Below, one piece after another: positions 13,664 through 25,140 of a stretch of DNA of 64,000 nt. The DNA is taken from NCBI GenBank assembly GCA_973895155.1, contig OZ316894.1, positions 8,680,001-8,744,000 on the forward strand, read 5' to 3'. The position numbers and the translations under genes were made by a program. The notes beneath the pieces were generated by a model that searched no databases, was not told where the DNA came from, and saw only the letters and a program-made list of their open reading frames with translations. The number at the start of each line of letters is the position of its first letter. The first letter of the stretch is position 1. Origin of the DNA: Marsupella aquatica. Its lineage: Eukaryota; Marchantiophyta.

Positions 13664-15033
13664 AGCCTAACAGATCAGCTCATTACAGAATAAACGATGC
13701 GGAAATTGCAGGGCTCCTAGCCTTTCAATGTACAAGCGAGAGCAAAGGTTGGACCAAGCTTAAGTTAAGGAAAGTTAACGTCTTGGTCAAGCCTTAAAGC
13801 CATCCATGGATCACAAGAAGACCCTGACAGGCTAGAGAAAGGCCAGAATTGTTATTTTCAAACTGAAAAGCTGAAAAAAGTATACAGTGCCCAAATCATT
13901 CCAACAAACTGCGCCGAGTTCTATGACACAAAAGATGCTCGGTTTTGTTTAGGTTACCCCGATGGAAATGCTGAATTACCAAGGAAGCTAATTGTCTGAC
14001 TCTAAGAACAGCGATGGTAGAACTTAATTATAGTGTTTTAAATGAAATCACTGAAACCATTGTTTTTTGGTGGATAACCCTCCACTGACACCGAACATGG
14101 AGTTGTCCTTCAAAGAACCGTTGATGCAAAATGTTGGCAAATCCCAACAGACCAGCTGCACGTCTTCTTAGGACCTTCAATGTTGAAAATCAGGAATCAT
14201 TTACGAGAAAATTTACGAGCGGGAGCTCCGTTCTCTGCGAATACTTCATTGGTATTAACCTGAAAGTCGAAAGGTTTCACTGTGGACAGGAGTGTTCAAC
14301 ACCATACAAGAAGTTTCCAAATGGCAGAACAAGGGAAGTTCTAGGAACATTGCCAGTAAGATTAGCTTGTGTCTGTATCGAACGTAAGCCAAATCATCAT
14401 TTGACCTGATCAGGTCAACACCAGCCAATATTTCACACAGATAAGTCTTGACCTGATGTCGTTGATAGCAAGTGAGTGTATGATACATATTATGTAACAC
14501 TAGGTACATTCTCATTCATGTGCACAGCAATAAGCTAAAACTGAGAAGAATTCCAGGGACCGTTGACGTTGATGAAAGACTCTTGTTAAAGGACGACCAC
14601 TGTCAAGATTTCTTATGTCAGCAAATGCAATCCCTAGCTGGACCCCATCAGTCTCACACAGGGTTTAGTCCAGTATGCTTGCAAACTAGACATGGGTACC
14701 TTGAACTGCAGCTGATTCCGCTAAGGATGTTGGAACAGGAATCTTTCAAACACGGATAATTGGATTTGTGAGAACAAAACAATAGGAGCTGATGGGCTTA
14801 GAGCAGACAATTGCTGACCATGCGCTCACAAACGTGCACCAGATGCTCCTATCCCCTTTTGAAACTGCCTACGACCTATGCGTCCCTATCTTCATTTCAA
14901 TCCAGGCTCTTCACACAACTCCCAGGCGTCCACTTCAATTAATCGACTGGAAAACCTGGCAATAGTTGTTTTTAGCTCAGTTATGTTTGTCTCCTATTGT
15001 ACAACCCGTTATGCACCATTTTTCTCTTGATTC
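13664..15033. other. Spacer between the small gene and seipin
   Basis: Several ORFs of 79-92 codons occur on both strands (14131-14409, 14255-14515, 14520-14759), but they overlap each other and show no domain or neighbour support. The right end should hold the seipin 3' UTR. Confidence 0.4.
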
Positions 15034-16920
15034 TCAAGTGTCCTCGTAGTCCTCAGGTGTTGAAAACTCAGCTCCAGGTATGTCATCTTCAAAATATACT
15101 CGTCTGTTACTCCGTCCTCTCCTGGAAGAACTTATATCTATTGCTGCTTCTGTTATTGCCCTCTCATCTACCTCACCCAGAACATACTCTTCTTCGGCTA
15201 CCGTTTTCCTTCCAAAACTAGGGATAAGGACTTGCCGACAACAACACAAGACAATGGCCACTTCGAAAAGAAACAAGCATACCCCGTTCCAGAGAAAAAA
15301 GAGCCATTTCCATCTGGTTATCATGGACCTCGGCCAAGGAAGAATTGCCTCCAGTCGTACAGCAGCTTCATAGATGTCAGGTACACCACCCTCATCAAGA
15401 ACGTTAGCCTTCGGTTCAAGTAAGATTCTCACACTTGCAGTTGGAATCGACTTTTCCTGGGCTTCAAGAAGACGGATCTCTATACTTTGTGCCTCCTTGG
15501 AAAGGCCGACCAGATGGGGAACTGCAAAAACAAGAGTTTTCACAAGTTGGATTGAGAAACTTCGATACCGAAGGCTGTAGGGTTTGCTCGACCGAAAAAT
15601 CACTCGGTCTCGTGCAGAGACTAGCTCAGCTGTCACTTGGAACATGCCCAACTTCATGTTGTAATCTGACTCCGGCAGTGTCAAGAAAACTGTGACGCGA
15701 AAATTGCTTCCTTCCGGGATCACTCGGGTTTTTACAACTTTGTCAAGAGGAAGGTTCTTTATTCTCTCAATCTCTTTAGCAGGGAAAAGAGGGACCAAGG
15801 CGACGGGTCTGGACTGCGTAAAATCGAAGTCCAAAGCCTGTCGTAATACGAGAGGCTTTTCCACCATACTATTGACGATAATTATGTCAACAAACAGTAC
15901 TGGAATGAGTAGAAGACCCAGCATGAAGACGACATATACAATAACCACGCATCCCCAAAATGCTTTCTTTGATAGATTAACCACAGAGGAGCCTGCTTGT
16001 GAGATTCCATCTCCGATATTTGAAAACACTTCCAACACCTGATTAGCAGCGCCAAATGTCACACTGGTCACCGTGTCCTTAACTTCCACTGTCCGAGTTA
16101 TGGGATGAGATAATGTGGAGAGAGTGAAATTGACCAACCAAATACCAATGGCAAGCATATGAACTATGAGGTTTAACTGGGACTCGATTGCTCGCACAAC
16201 AAACCCTGCAGGTTGAACAAGGACCTGAGGTGGAAGTTCTCGTCTATTATCTTCTCCTTCTGCTTCACTGCCAGGGATTCCGTAAACCCCACTTCTTTGT
16301 CTTGTCTGAGGGACAGAAGGTTTCCCATCTGAATCGCTTGATGAAGCTACCTCCTCCCAATGACCCCTCCTCTGCCTGAGATCGTCTCCTCTCCACAAAT
16401 TTACTCCATCATCAGCTTCCCTACTCGAAGCAGAGCTGACACTGTTATCGTCGTCTTCCAGTTCCGGGTAATACCTGAACCGAAACTCCGATTCTTTCTT
16501 CCTCCTCAAGACATTCGAACTATCAGCCTTTGAAACAGTGTCATCATCCTCATTTTGCAGCTGGCTCTCAACTTCCGTGTCCCCAAGTACTCCGGACAAG
16601 TAAACATTTTGGGGTTCAAAGGCGTCGGGCCTCTCAGCAATAGCTGCGATGTCAATGCTCTCTGAAAACCGGGAGACGTGGGCACCAACAAAGTTAACAA
16701 CAGAATCAGTATCCAGCTGGCCATCAACTTCCGTGTCCCCTAGTACTCCGGACAATGAAACATTTTGGGGTTCAAAAGCGTCGGGCCTCTCAGCAATAGC
16801 TGCGATGTCAATGCTCTCTGAAAACCGGGAGACGTGGGCACCAACAAAGTTAACAACAGAATCATCATCTTCCCTTCCCGTGGAAAGCGAGCGAGGATTC
16901 ATCATCGTCATGTCAGCCAT
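15034..16920 (-). CDS. Seipin (ER lipid-droplet biogenesis protein), plant long-N-terminus type
   Basis: A single 628-residue ORF with no visible intron. Seipins are ER membrane proteins that form ring oligomers at ER-lipid droplet contacts and control droplet formation. Residues 18-121 are two 52-residue tandem repeats containing FVGAHVSRFSESI. An acidic, Ser-rich stretch follows. A hydrophobic segment lies near 248-268 (LNLIVHMLAIGIWLVNFTL). The seipin core has TM1 near 320-345, a lumenal domain near 360-530 containing KTRVIPEGSNFRVTVFLTLP and SKPYSLRYRS, and TM2 near 535-562 (RWKWLFFLWNGVCLFLFEVA), then a cytosolic tail. The long N-terminus with an extra hydrophobic segment resembles plant SEIPIN2/3 more than SEIPIN1. 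The start at 16920 is the first ATG after an in-frame TAG at 16945-16947; the frame upstream of that TAG encodes a third copy of the N-terminal repeat. Confidence 0.93.
   Translation of the reverse strand: MADMTMMNPRSLSTGREDDDSVVNFVGAHVSRFSESIDIAAIAERPDAFEPQNVSLSGVLGDTEVDGQLDTDSVVNFVGAHVSRFSESIDIAAIAERPDAFEPQNVYLSGVLGDTEVESQLQNEDDDTVSKADSSNVLRRKKESEFRFRYYPELEDDDNSVSSASSREADDGVNLWRGDDLRQRRGHWEEVASSSDSDGKPSVPQTRQRSGVYGIPGSEAEGEDNRRELPPQVLVQPAGFVVRAIESQLNLIVHMLAIGIWLVNFTLSTLSHPITRTVEVKDTVTSVTFGAANQVLEVFSNIGDGISQAGSSVVNLSKKAFWGCVVIVYVVFMLGLLLIPVLFVDIIIVNSMVEKPLVLRQALDFDFTQSRPVALVPLFPAKEIERIKNLPLDKVVKTRVIPEGSNFRVTVFLTLPESDYNMKLGMFQVTAELVSARDRVIFRSSKPYSLRYRSFSIQLVKTLVFAVPHLVGLSKEAQSIEIRLLEAQEKSIPTASVRILLEPKANVLDEGGVPDIYEAAVRLEAILPWPRSMITRWKWLFFLWNGVCLFLFEVAIVLCCCRQVLIPSFGRKTVAEEEYVLGEVDERAITEAAIDISSSRRGRSNRRVYFEDDIPGAEFSTPEDYEDT
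16557..16868 (-). repeat. Two 156-bp in-frame tandem repeats in the seipin N-terminus
   Basis: Units 16557-16712 and 16713-16868 differ at only a few bases and each encode 52 residues. 156 is divisible by three, so the duplication keeps the frame. Near-identity points to recent duplication or conversion. Confidence 0.85.
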
Positions 16921-16944
16921 TGATACAGAATTAACATCCTCGTT

Positions 16945-17127
16945 CTATAGCTGGCTCCCCACTTCCGTATTCCCCGATAGTCCACTCAGCATCAATTCGA
17001 GTTCAAAAGCTGCAGGCCTCTCAGCGATAGAAGCGACACCAATGCTTTCTGAAAACGGGGAGATGTGGGCACCAACAAAGCTAGCAACAGAGGCATATCT
17101 TTTCTTCGCTTTGAAGACGACGAGCAA
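16945..17127 (-). pseudogene. Third, diverged seipin N-terminal repeat upstream of the start codon
   Basis: This in-frame stretch encodes FVGAHISPFSESIGVASIA, clearly related to the two seipin repeats, and ends SQL-stop-NED where the intact copy reads SQLQNED. The stop is TAG at 16945-16947, a CAG-to-TAG type change. The frame has no ATG in view upstream, so it is either former coding sequence lost from the N-terminus or transcribed leader. Confidence 0.6.
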
Positions 17128-17545
17128 GGTTCTCCTCCTCAGGGACGAAGCGACACGAAAGGGTTGGTTCCACTATCCTCTTCTAGTATTTCTGGCTCAG
17201 CAATGATAATTGAAGCAAGGCTGGTAGGACGCCCATGCGAGCCAACACAAAAGCAAAATCCGGTTGTGAGGGATGATCTTCTTTCGCACGGGACTTGGCC
17301 CATAATACTTATCCAATCACGCTCGATGCACACTCGACTCGGTATTCCCCGTAAGACCAAGACTCCTCCGATCCTGCTACAAAACCACTCCTCGCCAACA
17401 AACCGATCCTTGCCCACCTCGCTCAACAGAATTTTCCCTCTGTGGCACCAAATTCGAGTTCATCCGAATTGTAAACAATGCTCAGCTCCAAAAAATTCAG
17501 AGCTCTATCTATCCAATGATGTTGCCTCCTGGGACAGCTTCGAGC
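17128..17545 (-). promoter_or_regulatory. Seipin 5' flank
   Basis: Sequence upstream of the seipin frame. Overlapping short ORFs exist on both strands without domain support. No core promoter element could be fixed by eye. Confidence 0.25.
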
Positions 17546-17790
17546 CATCTTGCATGTAAGAGGCCCCCTCTTTTGAGGCCCTGAGTTCTCCCTAATTTGA
17601 GGATGCTAGGTGTCACTGGCCCCAAATGTAGTGGCTCTGCCTGATTTGTTTGTGTTTAAAGTCATCTTGCATGTACTAGGCCCCTCAGCTACCCCTTTTT
17701 TCTAGGCCTTGAGTTCTCCCTAATTTGCTTATGCTAGGGTGTCATCGGGCCTAGTTTTTGTGGTCTTGTCTCATTTTGTTTGATTCACAA
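17546..17790. repeat. Two diverged ~117-bp tandem repeats
   Basis: Unit 1 (17546-17662) and unit 2 (17663-17790) both start CATCTTGCATGTA and share GAGTTCTCCCTAATTTG about 40 bases later. They differ by several substitutions and small indels, so the duplication is old. Confidence 0.7.
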
Positions 17791-18410
17791 GTCAATAACT
17801 CAATTATTTGAAAGTTTCCTGCCCTTGGTTCTGCACATATGGTTCTCCACTTTATGTGCAGTGAGGTCTGCCTGACTAGGAGATTGAGGCATAAAAATTC
17901 TCAGTCGTGTATGAATGTCATCTATTAGTAAGGGCCTGAAAATGAAGGTCTAACTATGGCTCTTATTCTCCTGTCTTCACAACTCAGCTGCACCTCCTGC
18001 TCAACAACAGTCTGTCCATTTGATTCTCACTCCATTGAACACAGACAATAAGTATGCACGAGAACTAATGTTGGCGAAGAACAAAGGAACAAAGAAAGAA
18101 AAGGTCAACAAAGTCAAAGCCCCGTCCTATAGACAGACCCAAGTAAATCATATCATACTCAGAAAACATAACCTCCTCAGACCAACAAAAAATATGAATA
18201 AAGATTTGTGATTTTCTCTTTCTAATTTTCAGGCACTTCTAAAGAAGAATGTCAAGACTTGGATCCTCCATATTTACTAAAATCAGTCAAATAAAAATCT
18301 CCTAGACTTTAAGTGTAGTAATCTGACTGTCTTGTCACCATAATTGCCCATATTTTTAGGGGCATGATGGCCCACAATGCCCTTTAACTTGGACTTTATT
18401 ACATACTTAA
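17791..18410. other. Spacer, no gene recognised
   Basis: AT-rich sequence. One 63-codon ORF (18020-18211) is lysine-rich with no recognisable domain and is not supported. Confidence 0.4.
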
Positions 18411-18434
18411 TATCTCAATACCCGTGCATTGCAC

Positions 18435-19080
18435 GATGTTGTTAAGGAAAAAGAAATTGTGCCACCAAAGATGTCGTTATGTGAAAAATGTCATCAAGTT
18501 AAAAGATGTCATGGTGCGAAAGAGGTCATTATGTCAAAGATGTTGTCAAGTAAAAAGATGTTGTAGTTCCAAAGATGTTGTTATGTGAAAGATGTTGTCA
18601 AGTAAAAAGATGTCATGATGCCAAAGATGTCGCTATGTCAAAGACGTCAACAAGTAAAAAGATGTTGTTAATTACAAAATGGTTGATAAGTAAACAAATG
18701 TCGTTAGTAAAAGCTAGATGTTGTGAATCCTGGTGTAAACTAAACAATGTTGTTAAGTACAAAATGTTGTTAGAAAACAATGTTAGGTTAAGTAAAGAAG
18801 TCATTAATAAGTAAATGATGTACATTATTGTGTATGTAAATGGTGATGTTTTTGCGCAAACATGTTGCCAACAAAACATGACACATTTGTGCCAAAGATA
18901 CAACATTTATAGAAAAGTGAAAGAAAAACAAAGTGAAGATCAAAATTGTTGAACAGAATACACATGATGAGTTCAATCCCTAAGTGTTACACAAAAGATG
19001 TCTTTGTGTAAAACATGTTGTTGTATAAAAGGCATTGTTAAATAAAAGATGTTGTTGAGCAAAAGACACTTTTTGATAAG
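18435..19080. repeat. Minisatellite-like array based on AAAGATGTTGTTAAGT
   Basis: Dozens of variants of AAAGATGTTGTTA and AAGTAAAAAGATGTC follow one another with irregular spacing of about 18-30 bp. The same family resumes at 26589-26760, on the other side of the 7.5 kb element, which suggests the element inserted into this array. Confidence 0.65.
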
Positions 19081-19087
19081 AACACAG

Positions 19088-19115
19088 TGACGGACCAAAC
19101 GGGAAGTGTGACCAC
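19088..19115 (+). repeat. Left terminal inverted repeat of the 7.5 kb element
   Basis: 28 bp beginning TGACGGACCAAAC and ending GTGTGACCAC, inverted and nearly identical to 26561-26588. A second GAAGTGTG follows within about 20 bp. Confidence 0.65.
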
Positions 19116-19419
19116 CCAACTAGAAGTGTGTTTTGGATTTTGCCAAAAATGGTGAAAATTCCCATAAATTTATCTGAAAAACATGAATTCTAGTAAGAAT
19201 CCAAAATTGAATTCAACATCGGATTCCAACTCAAGATACTTTCTAACCAAAACTGGCAAATCTCTATAATTTGTAATTTCCTAACAGTTCATCTCTAAAA
19301 TGAGTGAAAACTCTGAAATGCCTAAAACAATGATTTCCAAGTCCTCTCTCTGAAAGCTTAATCAAGGTGTCTCAAATCACACCAAAAACAAAAAACGTCG
19401 ATCGCCAATCATGTAGTGC

Positions 19420-20280
19420 AAAACAAAATGGGATATCGCATATCCCACTTCGCATTCATTCAAAGAAAATCAATCAAAAACATGTTAAGTCAACCGTTTG
19501 GCGGACACATTTACCAGAAAGGGTAAATTGGATTTGAATATTTACTAAGCGTAAAAACACCTACCACAAAACATTTCCTCCAAACCACGGTTGATCCTCA
19601 CAGACAATTAAGTTAACCCAAGCGCATATTGGGTCCGAAATGCAATTTGAATACGAAGTTAGATCCAAGTATCCAAGCTGGTATTCAACCTCAAAATACT
19701 CAATTGCCACGCCGCGCGCCTAGAAATTGAGGTTTGAATACCAACAGGGATCCACAGATCCCATTTTTTTTAACAAGTCCAAAAACAACCCTCTCAAAAC
19801 CACAGGTGAATACCAAATGGATTTCATTTTGTATTCAACTTTAAAAATAATGTGTTAACTGGTACAAACAACTTGATATTGGGCTTTGAATTCCATATGA
19901 GATCCACGGATTCCATGTGGCCATCACCACCCAAAATTAGCACTTCCTATATCCATTCCCACAATATTTTGGGTCAAATACTAGCAACATGGGTCATGTT
20001 TTTTTAATATGTACGGACCAATCAAAGGACTCCAAGTGGACACCTTTCCAAAACTATATAAGCACAAGCTCACACATAAAAGTTTTTCTTCACTTTCGTG
20101 AACTCATTCAAAGGACTCGATTAGTGAGTATAACAAAAACTGAGGATGAATACCAAATGGGAAATTGAGGATACCATTTGGTATTCACCTGCCAAAATTT
20201 GCCCTTGCCACACCTTGTATCTTGATATTGAGGTTTGATTACCAACACGGATCCACGGATCCTGTGCGGAACCTATCTTT
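19420..20280. repeat. Left subterminal repeats of the 7.5 kb element
   Basis: Contains GGGATATCGCATATCCCA near 19430 and copies of TTGAGGTTTGAATACCAACA with GGATCCACGGATCC near 19720 and 20225. Related motifs recur near the right end, the arrangement expected of subterminal transposase-binding repeats. Confidence 0.5.
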
Positions 20281-20929
20281 TTTGTTTTTTTAGTAAACCG
20301 TCATTATTACCCTAATACGGTTAGGATAGCCATAATATGTACTTAAGGTACCGCCGCCAAATGAAGGAAGGGAAAGCTGCATACACAGCCACGATAGGTA
20401 CCGTACCTTTACCAAGTCATGAGTAAAGGGGCAATCACGAGCACCACCAGAATAACACCGTAATTAAGATTGTTAGAATGAGCCGTTGGATCGAGGCACT
20501 TCATGATTACGAGACAACAACCGTCCCACCCTTCTGGACATCTGCGAACCAAAGAGGCTCCACATTTGAGCTTAAGGCAGGAAGGCGGGCTAGTTTACAT
20601 CTCACAATGCATTAGAATACTCGACAAACCACCCTCCCCACGAGAACACTTGGCGATCACAAGCACCACCATCCACACACTCCTCACTTACATCGAGCAA
20701 AAATGGAAGAGGCATGAGCACGGAGAGTAGAGGTTCCCCGACCAAGAACAAGAAGGGAGCCATGTCGGCCAAAGAGAAGATCTGCAACTCCATTACGGAG
20801 GTCCAACATATCGAGGAGAGTCGACCGATACTTGACAGAGCCAGGATTTACGGCTTGGTCCGAATGGAATGTTATCTATGATCAACATCTCAAGCAGGAG
20901 AAATCTGGTCACAAATCACTAAGGTAACA

Positions 20930-21826
20930 ATGTCACCCGAGGGGATGTTTATTACGTACCGGGCAAAGATGTATACTTTCTCCAACCCAAAGCTATGCGC
21001 AATGTTTGATCTTCCCAGGGTAGGAGGACTGCCTCTCACGTACCAAGTAGACCCCCTCAAGGAAGCAGACGTAGCAAACTTCTTGCAACAGGCGAAGGTC
21101 CAGATAAGTAGGGAAAATATACAATATGGCGCCATCCAGCAAGGAGTATCGCAACTTCATCAAGTTTTGCACCAAGTGGGTGATGGCTAAGAGCGAGTAC
21201 CATCATGCCACACTACCAAGAATTGCTATCGCGAGGACCCTGTTTGTGGGATCCCTCCATCCGCTTCAATTATGGAAGGCAAGTGTATCCACTATGATCG
21301 ACGCGAAAGGTTGATCTCACAATTGGAGGAGTAAGGCCGATGAGCTGCAAAGGGTAATTGAAGAGTTAGAGCAGAAAGTAGGAGAAGGAGAACAATTGGC
21401 ACTCCGGTTGTCCGATCAGCTGGCTGCGCATGGGAAAAGGGCGGAAGAGCTCGTAGAGAAAGAGACTTCAGCCAGACTGGGGGCTTTGGAGTGTGAGGAG
21501 AAGCTCCAAGAAGTAAGGCAAGCCAATCATGAGCTACACGGACAATTAGAGGAGAAGCAAGCATACGTTGTTGCGTTAGAAGAAGAAGGAGAAAGAAGAG
21601 AGAAGAAGAGGAAGAGATGGCTACAGGAAGTAGCAAGTAAGGAGCTCGTCCAGCAATGTAGTAAGGTGGTCTAGATTCCGACAGACACTTACGAGGCCTG
21701 GGACCTAGAAGTGCAGAGCCTGCGGAATGAGGCTGCCACGGCAGCTAAGTTATTGAAAGATGCACTAGCAGATCCGGTGCACAAGAGGAGGCTGGAACAA
21801 CTCAAGAAGGTGAGTGTAAACTCGTA
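20930..21826 (+). pseudogene. Decayed cargo ORF with coiled-coil region inside the 7.5 kb element
   Basis: Two overlapping frames (20930-21190 and 21126-21314) share a coherent protein-like reading with a frame change, including LPLTYQVDPLKEADVANFLQ and KEYRNFIKFCTKWVMAKSEY. They are followed by a strongly charged, heptad-like stretch at 21396-21674 (REKKRKRW near its end) that should form a coiled coil. A stop at 21672 and frame changes break it. A GTGAGT donor near 21810 suggests it was a spliced gene. I do not recognise the protein. Length, composition and coiled coil fit a captured host gene or an accessory transposon protein. Confidence 0.4.
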
Positions 21827-23330
21827 GAAACTATTCACGGGGCAGAAGATAACATCCCAAAATGCTATTGAAGTTGATGAAGCTATGGGGTTGGAAACCC
21901 TCTATGTGATTTTGGCCGCAACGGGGATTAACAAGAGGGCCATTTGTCCAGATGATTGCGATCGGATTTGGTACGACATCTCGGTCCAGATCAGATTTAT
22001 GCTTCCATTCTTTGAATGATCGAGAGCCATTGGGTTCACCCAACTCACTGACTTATATTTTAGATTGGGAGGAAGGGCCAACAATAGAGTCACGCAAATC
22101 TTTTTGTCTAAACTGGAGCGAGAGCACGCTGGCCATCCTCATTATGTGGCTCTCATGGTAGATGCAAATACTACGCATCCTAACTGTCCGGCACGGAAAC
22201 TCCATTGGTTCTATAGTTTAGCAGTAGATAGGAAAGTCTTTGATTTAGTAGAAGTAGTGATGAAGTCCTAGGCGGCGAGAGAAATCCACACCAACTGTGG
22301 GAAGTATACTCTGCCCGGCCTAGTTACTTTTCTCCAAATGGCCGGATGGCACAACATAGAGAGAAATGGGACGAGTGTGATTTTCAATCCTTACTACACC
22401 TCCCATCTTATAGTAACCAATGAGTGGATTAGCTTCGTAGACCTCCTTGTCCTACCCCAATTCAGTCATATTGCCATGACTCATTTTTATTCACTCTAGG
22501 TAGATATCCAGTTGCAATGGCTTATGCGGGGAACACTATCCAAACCGATGAGCTTCCCTTTGATCCAATTGATTTGAGTCTAGGTGTTTGGGAGAAGACA
22601 TCCTTTTGGGAAAGGGTGACCCCTACGGAGAATATAATTAGATGGTTAGAGGCAAGTGTACATAATTATAGATTAGGAAATTACTTTGGACCTGCAATCT
22701 TCTGGACACCACACCAATTCTTCCGAGAGCTTGTAGACGACGATGGGTGTGGTCTACACATCGAGACCAACCCTATAGCTGTATATCATTCAATATGGCA
22801 GCATGATCCCCGGGTTAGGATGCGACTGCCCCAGCATGAGGCCAACCCACCATTAAGTTTTTTGGCTTAATTCCGGCAGTGGATAAATGGCCTTACAAAT
22901 CGATATCCTTTCGGGCGTTCATTTGTGGACCCCCGCTACTTCCGGTGGTACTATTTTGTGCGTTCTTTGATTGAGGTAGTGGATCGATCCGGACAAGCAA
23001 ACGAAGTCGACGTGGATCTTAATGGCGAGATGAAGTATAAAGGAATGATTAAATGTGGAAGTTGTTTAGCTAGGCGGGGCCAGCAGCCGCGTGGATGTAC
23101 AATTTGTTAATAAACGCCAAGTTCTTGAAGGGGGAGGACCCCCTAATTAGATGCAGAGGACCACCAGTGCCAACTCGGGCGTACCTCATGGTATACCAGC
23201 CTAATCCTGACACCGTGGATGATAAAATTGAGTTTGAGGATGAATGGGGTCCTAACACTTATGAAGAATACCACAATTGGTGGGTGGTCACGGTGAGACG
23301 CCGAGGGAATGGGAGGAACAACGCTTGAGA
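21827..23330 (+). pseudogene. Decayed cargo ORF, unrecognised globular protein
   Basis: Continues downstream of the coiled-coil piece on the same strand. Coherent segments include AICPDDCDRIWYDISVQIRF and HYVALMVDANTTHPNC near 21940-22190. A long frame at 22517-23110 (SFWERVTPTENIIRWLEASV, FWTPHQFFRELVDDDG, DPRYFRWYYFVRSLIEVVDR) is broken by one TAA at 22868. After a frame change, 23095-23328 reads YEEYHNWWVVTVRRRGNG. Many aromatic residues and no low-complexity runs argue for former coding sequence. No known domain was recognised. Confidence 0.4.
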
Positions 23331-23513
23331 CAGCGGAATGAGCTCTGACGACAACACTGGACTCGCCACCGGATTGCGGCAGTGGCAGCAAGGGATCCAA
23401 AGGTAACCGCGTGGGAGGCCGATGAAAGAGAAATAAGGCTGCCGCTTGTTGTGCCAGAGGAGTGAAAGAGCGGCGGATAGGATTAGGTTAGGAAAAGCAC
23501 ATCGCTCAGTAGA

Positions 23514-24410
23514 ATGACGGTGGCCATTGCCCCATTCTTAGGACAAATTGTAAAGTATTTAAACCTCTGGCCTGTCATGGGCAAAGGGGGGAGAGCATTG
23601 CTCAGTTATATGGTACACATTCTTGCAAGCAGAATCGCATTGGTGTGTAATGTTCTTTCCCGTTCTGATAAGTCAGACTTTATTGAATTTGCAGTAGAGA
23701 ATGTCGTTGAGGAAGTAGGGTTTGGATGCTAACAATAGTGACAACAGGAGGATGTTTTCCTCTGTATTGTAGTCTATCCGGACCAATATCAAGAACGAAC
23801 GAGCCCAATTGTTCTTGATGACTAGGTGTCTCGCCTACGATAAGAGTAAGGATGAAGAGCCCAATGGTGAGGTGAGTCTAGGAGTATAGCTAGAAATTAA
23901 CCCCTATGCTCCACCTCTTGTCTCTGTCTTGTGGAATACCTCATAGGACAAAGGCCTTTTATACATTGCTTTGGCAGCACACGCACTATTTGGGGGTGGT
24001 TAAGGGAAAAGAGGTAGTGTCCCCTTTTTCCTATCCCCGAGTGGTTTGGACGCAATCGGAAGGGTTCACCTCTGCTAATGAGCACCGTCTTATGACCTCA
24101 TGGTCAGAATAGGAGAAGGTGTGCTCGGGGAAGTTTGGATGAAGTAGAGCACTTTGAGTGGACACTCAGGCTAAGCCTAGACCAAGCTCACAGCCCTATA
24201 TTTGGTCCGGATACAATCATGATAGGACGTCGGGTGCGGAAGCTTGTAACAAGGATACCGAAACCAAAAGTTAGGACCACGAGAACTATGCATGGTCATG
24301 CCTTTAGAAAATTAGTCCGTGACTTGGTGCCCAATTTTTATCAGTGGTGTGAAGGTCTCTTGAATATCCGAGGGGCTTTTCACGTAGTAGTAGTAGTACA
24401 AGAGTTGTAG
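23514..24410 (+). pseudogene. Further decayed coding pieces, unrecognised
   Basis: Short plus-strand frames at 23514-23732 (FIEFAVENVVEEVG), around 23770-23890 (IKNERAQLFLMTRCLAYDKS) and 24135-24410 (HAFRKLVRDLVPNFYQWCEG) read like protein but lie in different frames with stops between them. They probably belong to the same cargo gene(s) as the preceding pieces. Confidence 0.3.
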
Positions 24411-24599
24411 GAGATAATGGTGGTGTTCAGTCCATATTGGTGCAAAGCCTGGTAACCTAGGGCTGTAGAAGGGTTCCCTTGGAAGAGGATTGTTAAGTAG
24501 TTACAAAGGTTTATTCGCCCATCCCGAGCCAAACACGACACTCGTCAAGGGACAAGACTGGTCCGGATGCGTAATCTTGACTTGGGTTTGTTGCTTCCC

Positions 24600-25140
24600 T
24601 GTGCTCTATCCCAACGATAGATCCCATTTGGTATTCACCCACCAAAATTTTCCCTTGCCACACCTCACACCTCAATATTGAGGTTTGAATACTAACACGG
24701 ATCCATGAGTCTCATTTGTCGATCCAACTCCAAAATAATTTTGAGATTTTTCCTTGTTCATCACAACTCCAATCACATCCATATTTTACTTTTTCAAAAT
24801 ATGTTGGACCAATCAATGGACCGACCTGAAAATGGAGGCAAATGCCAAGTGGGTCTGTGGATCCCGTCTAAGATTCAAAGTCGTGGATTAGCCTCTGACC
24901 ACAAGCCACTCATCCATTTTCACATTTAAATACCAAATTGGATCCCATTTGGTCTTTGTAAAGTTCTTGATTTGTAAAATAACATGTTCTTATACCAAAT
25001 GTGGGATCCATGCATGGATCCCACTTAGTATTCAAACAAGTTTTTATGACTTTTTCCTTTCTAGATTTGCGAAATAACATGTTTGAATTACCAAATAGTG
25101 GGATACTTGGTATTCCTCTTAAAATTTTCATCATTTGTTT
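24600..25140. repeat. Right internal copies of the GATCCCATTTGGTATTC repeats
   Basis: Variants of CCCATTTGGTATTCA and TTGAGGTTTGAATACTAACA recur here, matching the left subterminal zone. They delimit the cargo region on its right side. Confidence 0.45.

Noticed and set aside
14131-14759. ORFs of 79-92 codons between the small gene and seipin
   Set aside because: Overlapping frames on both strands, no domains, no consistent splice model.
18435-19080. Possible CRISPR-like array from regular AAAGATGTTGT units
   Set aside because: Spacing is irregular, the units and spacers are both variants of the same motif, and the genome is eukaryotic; it is a minisatellite.
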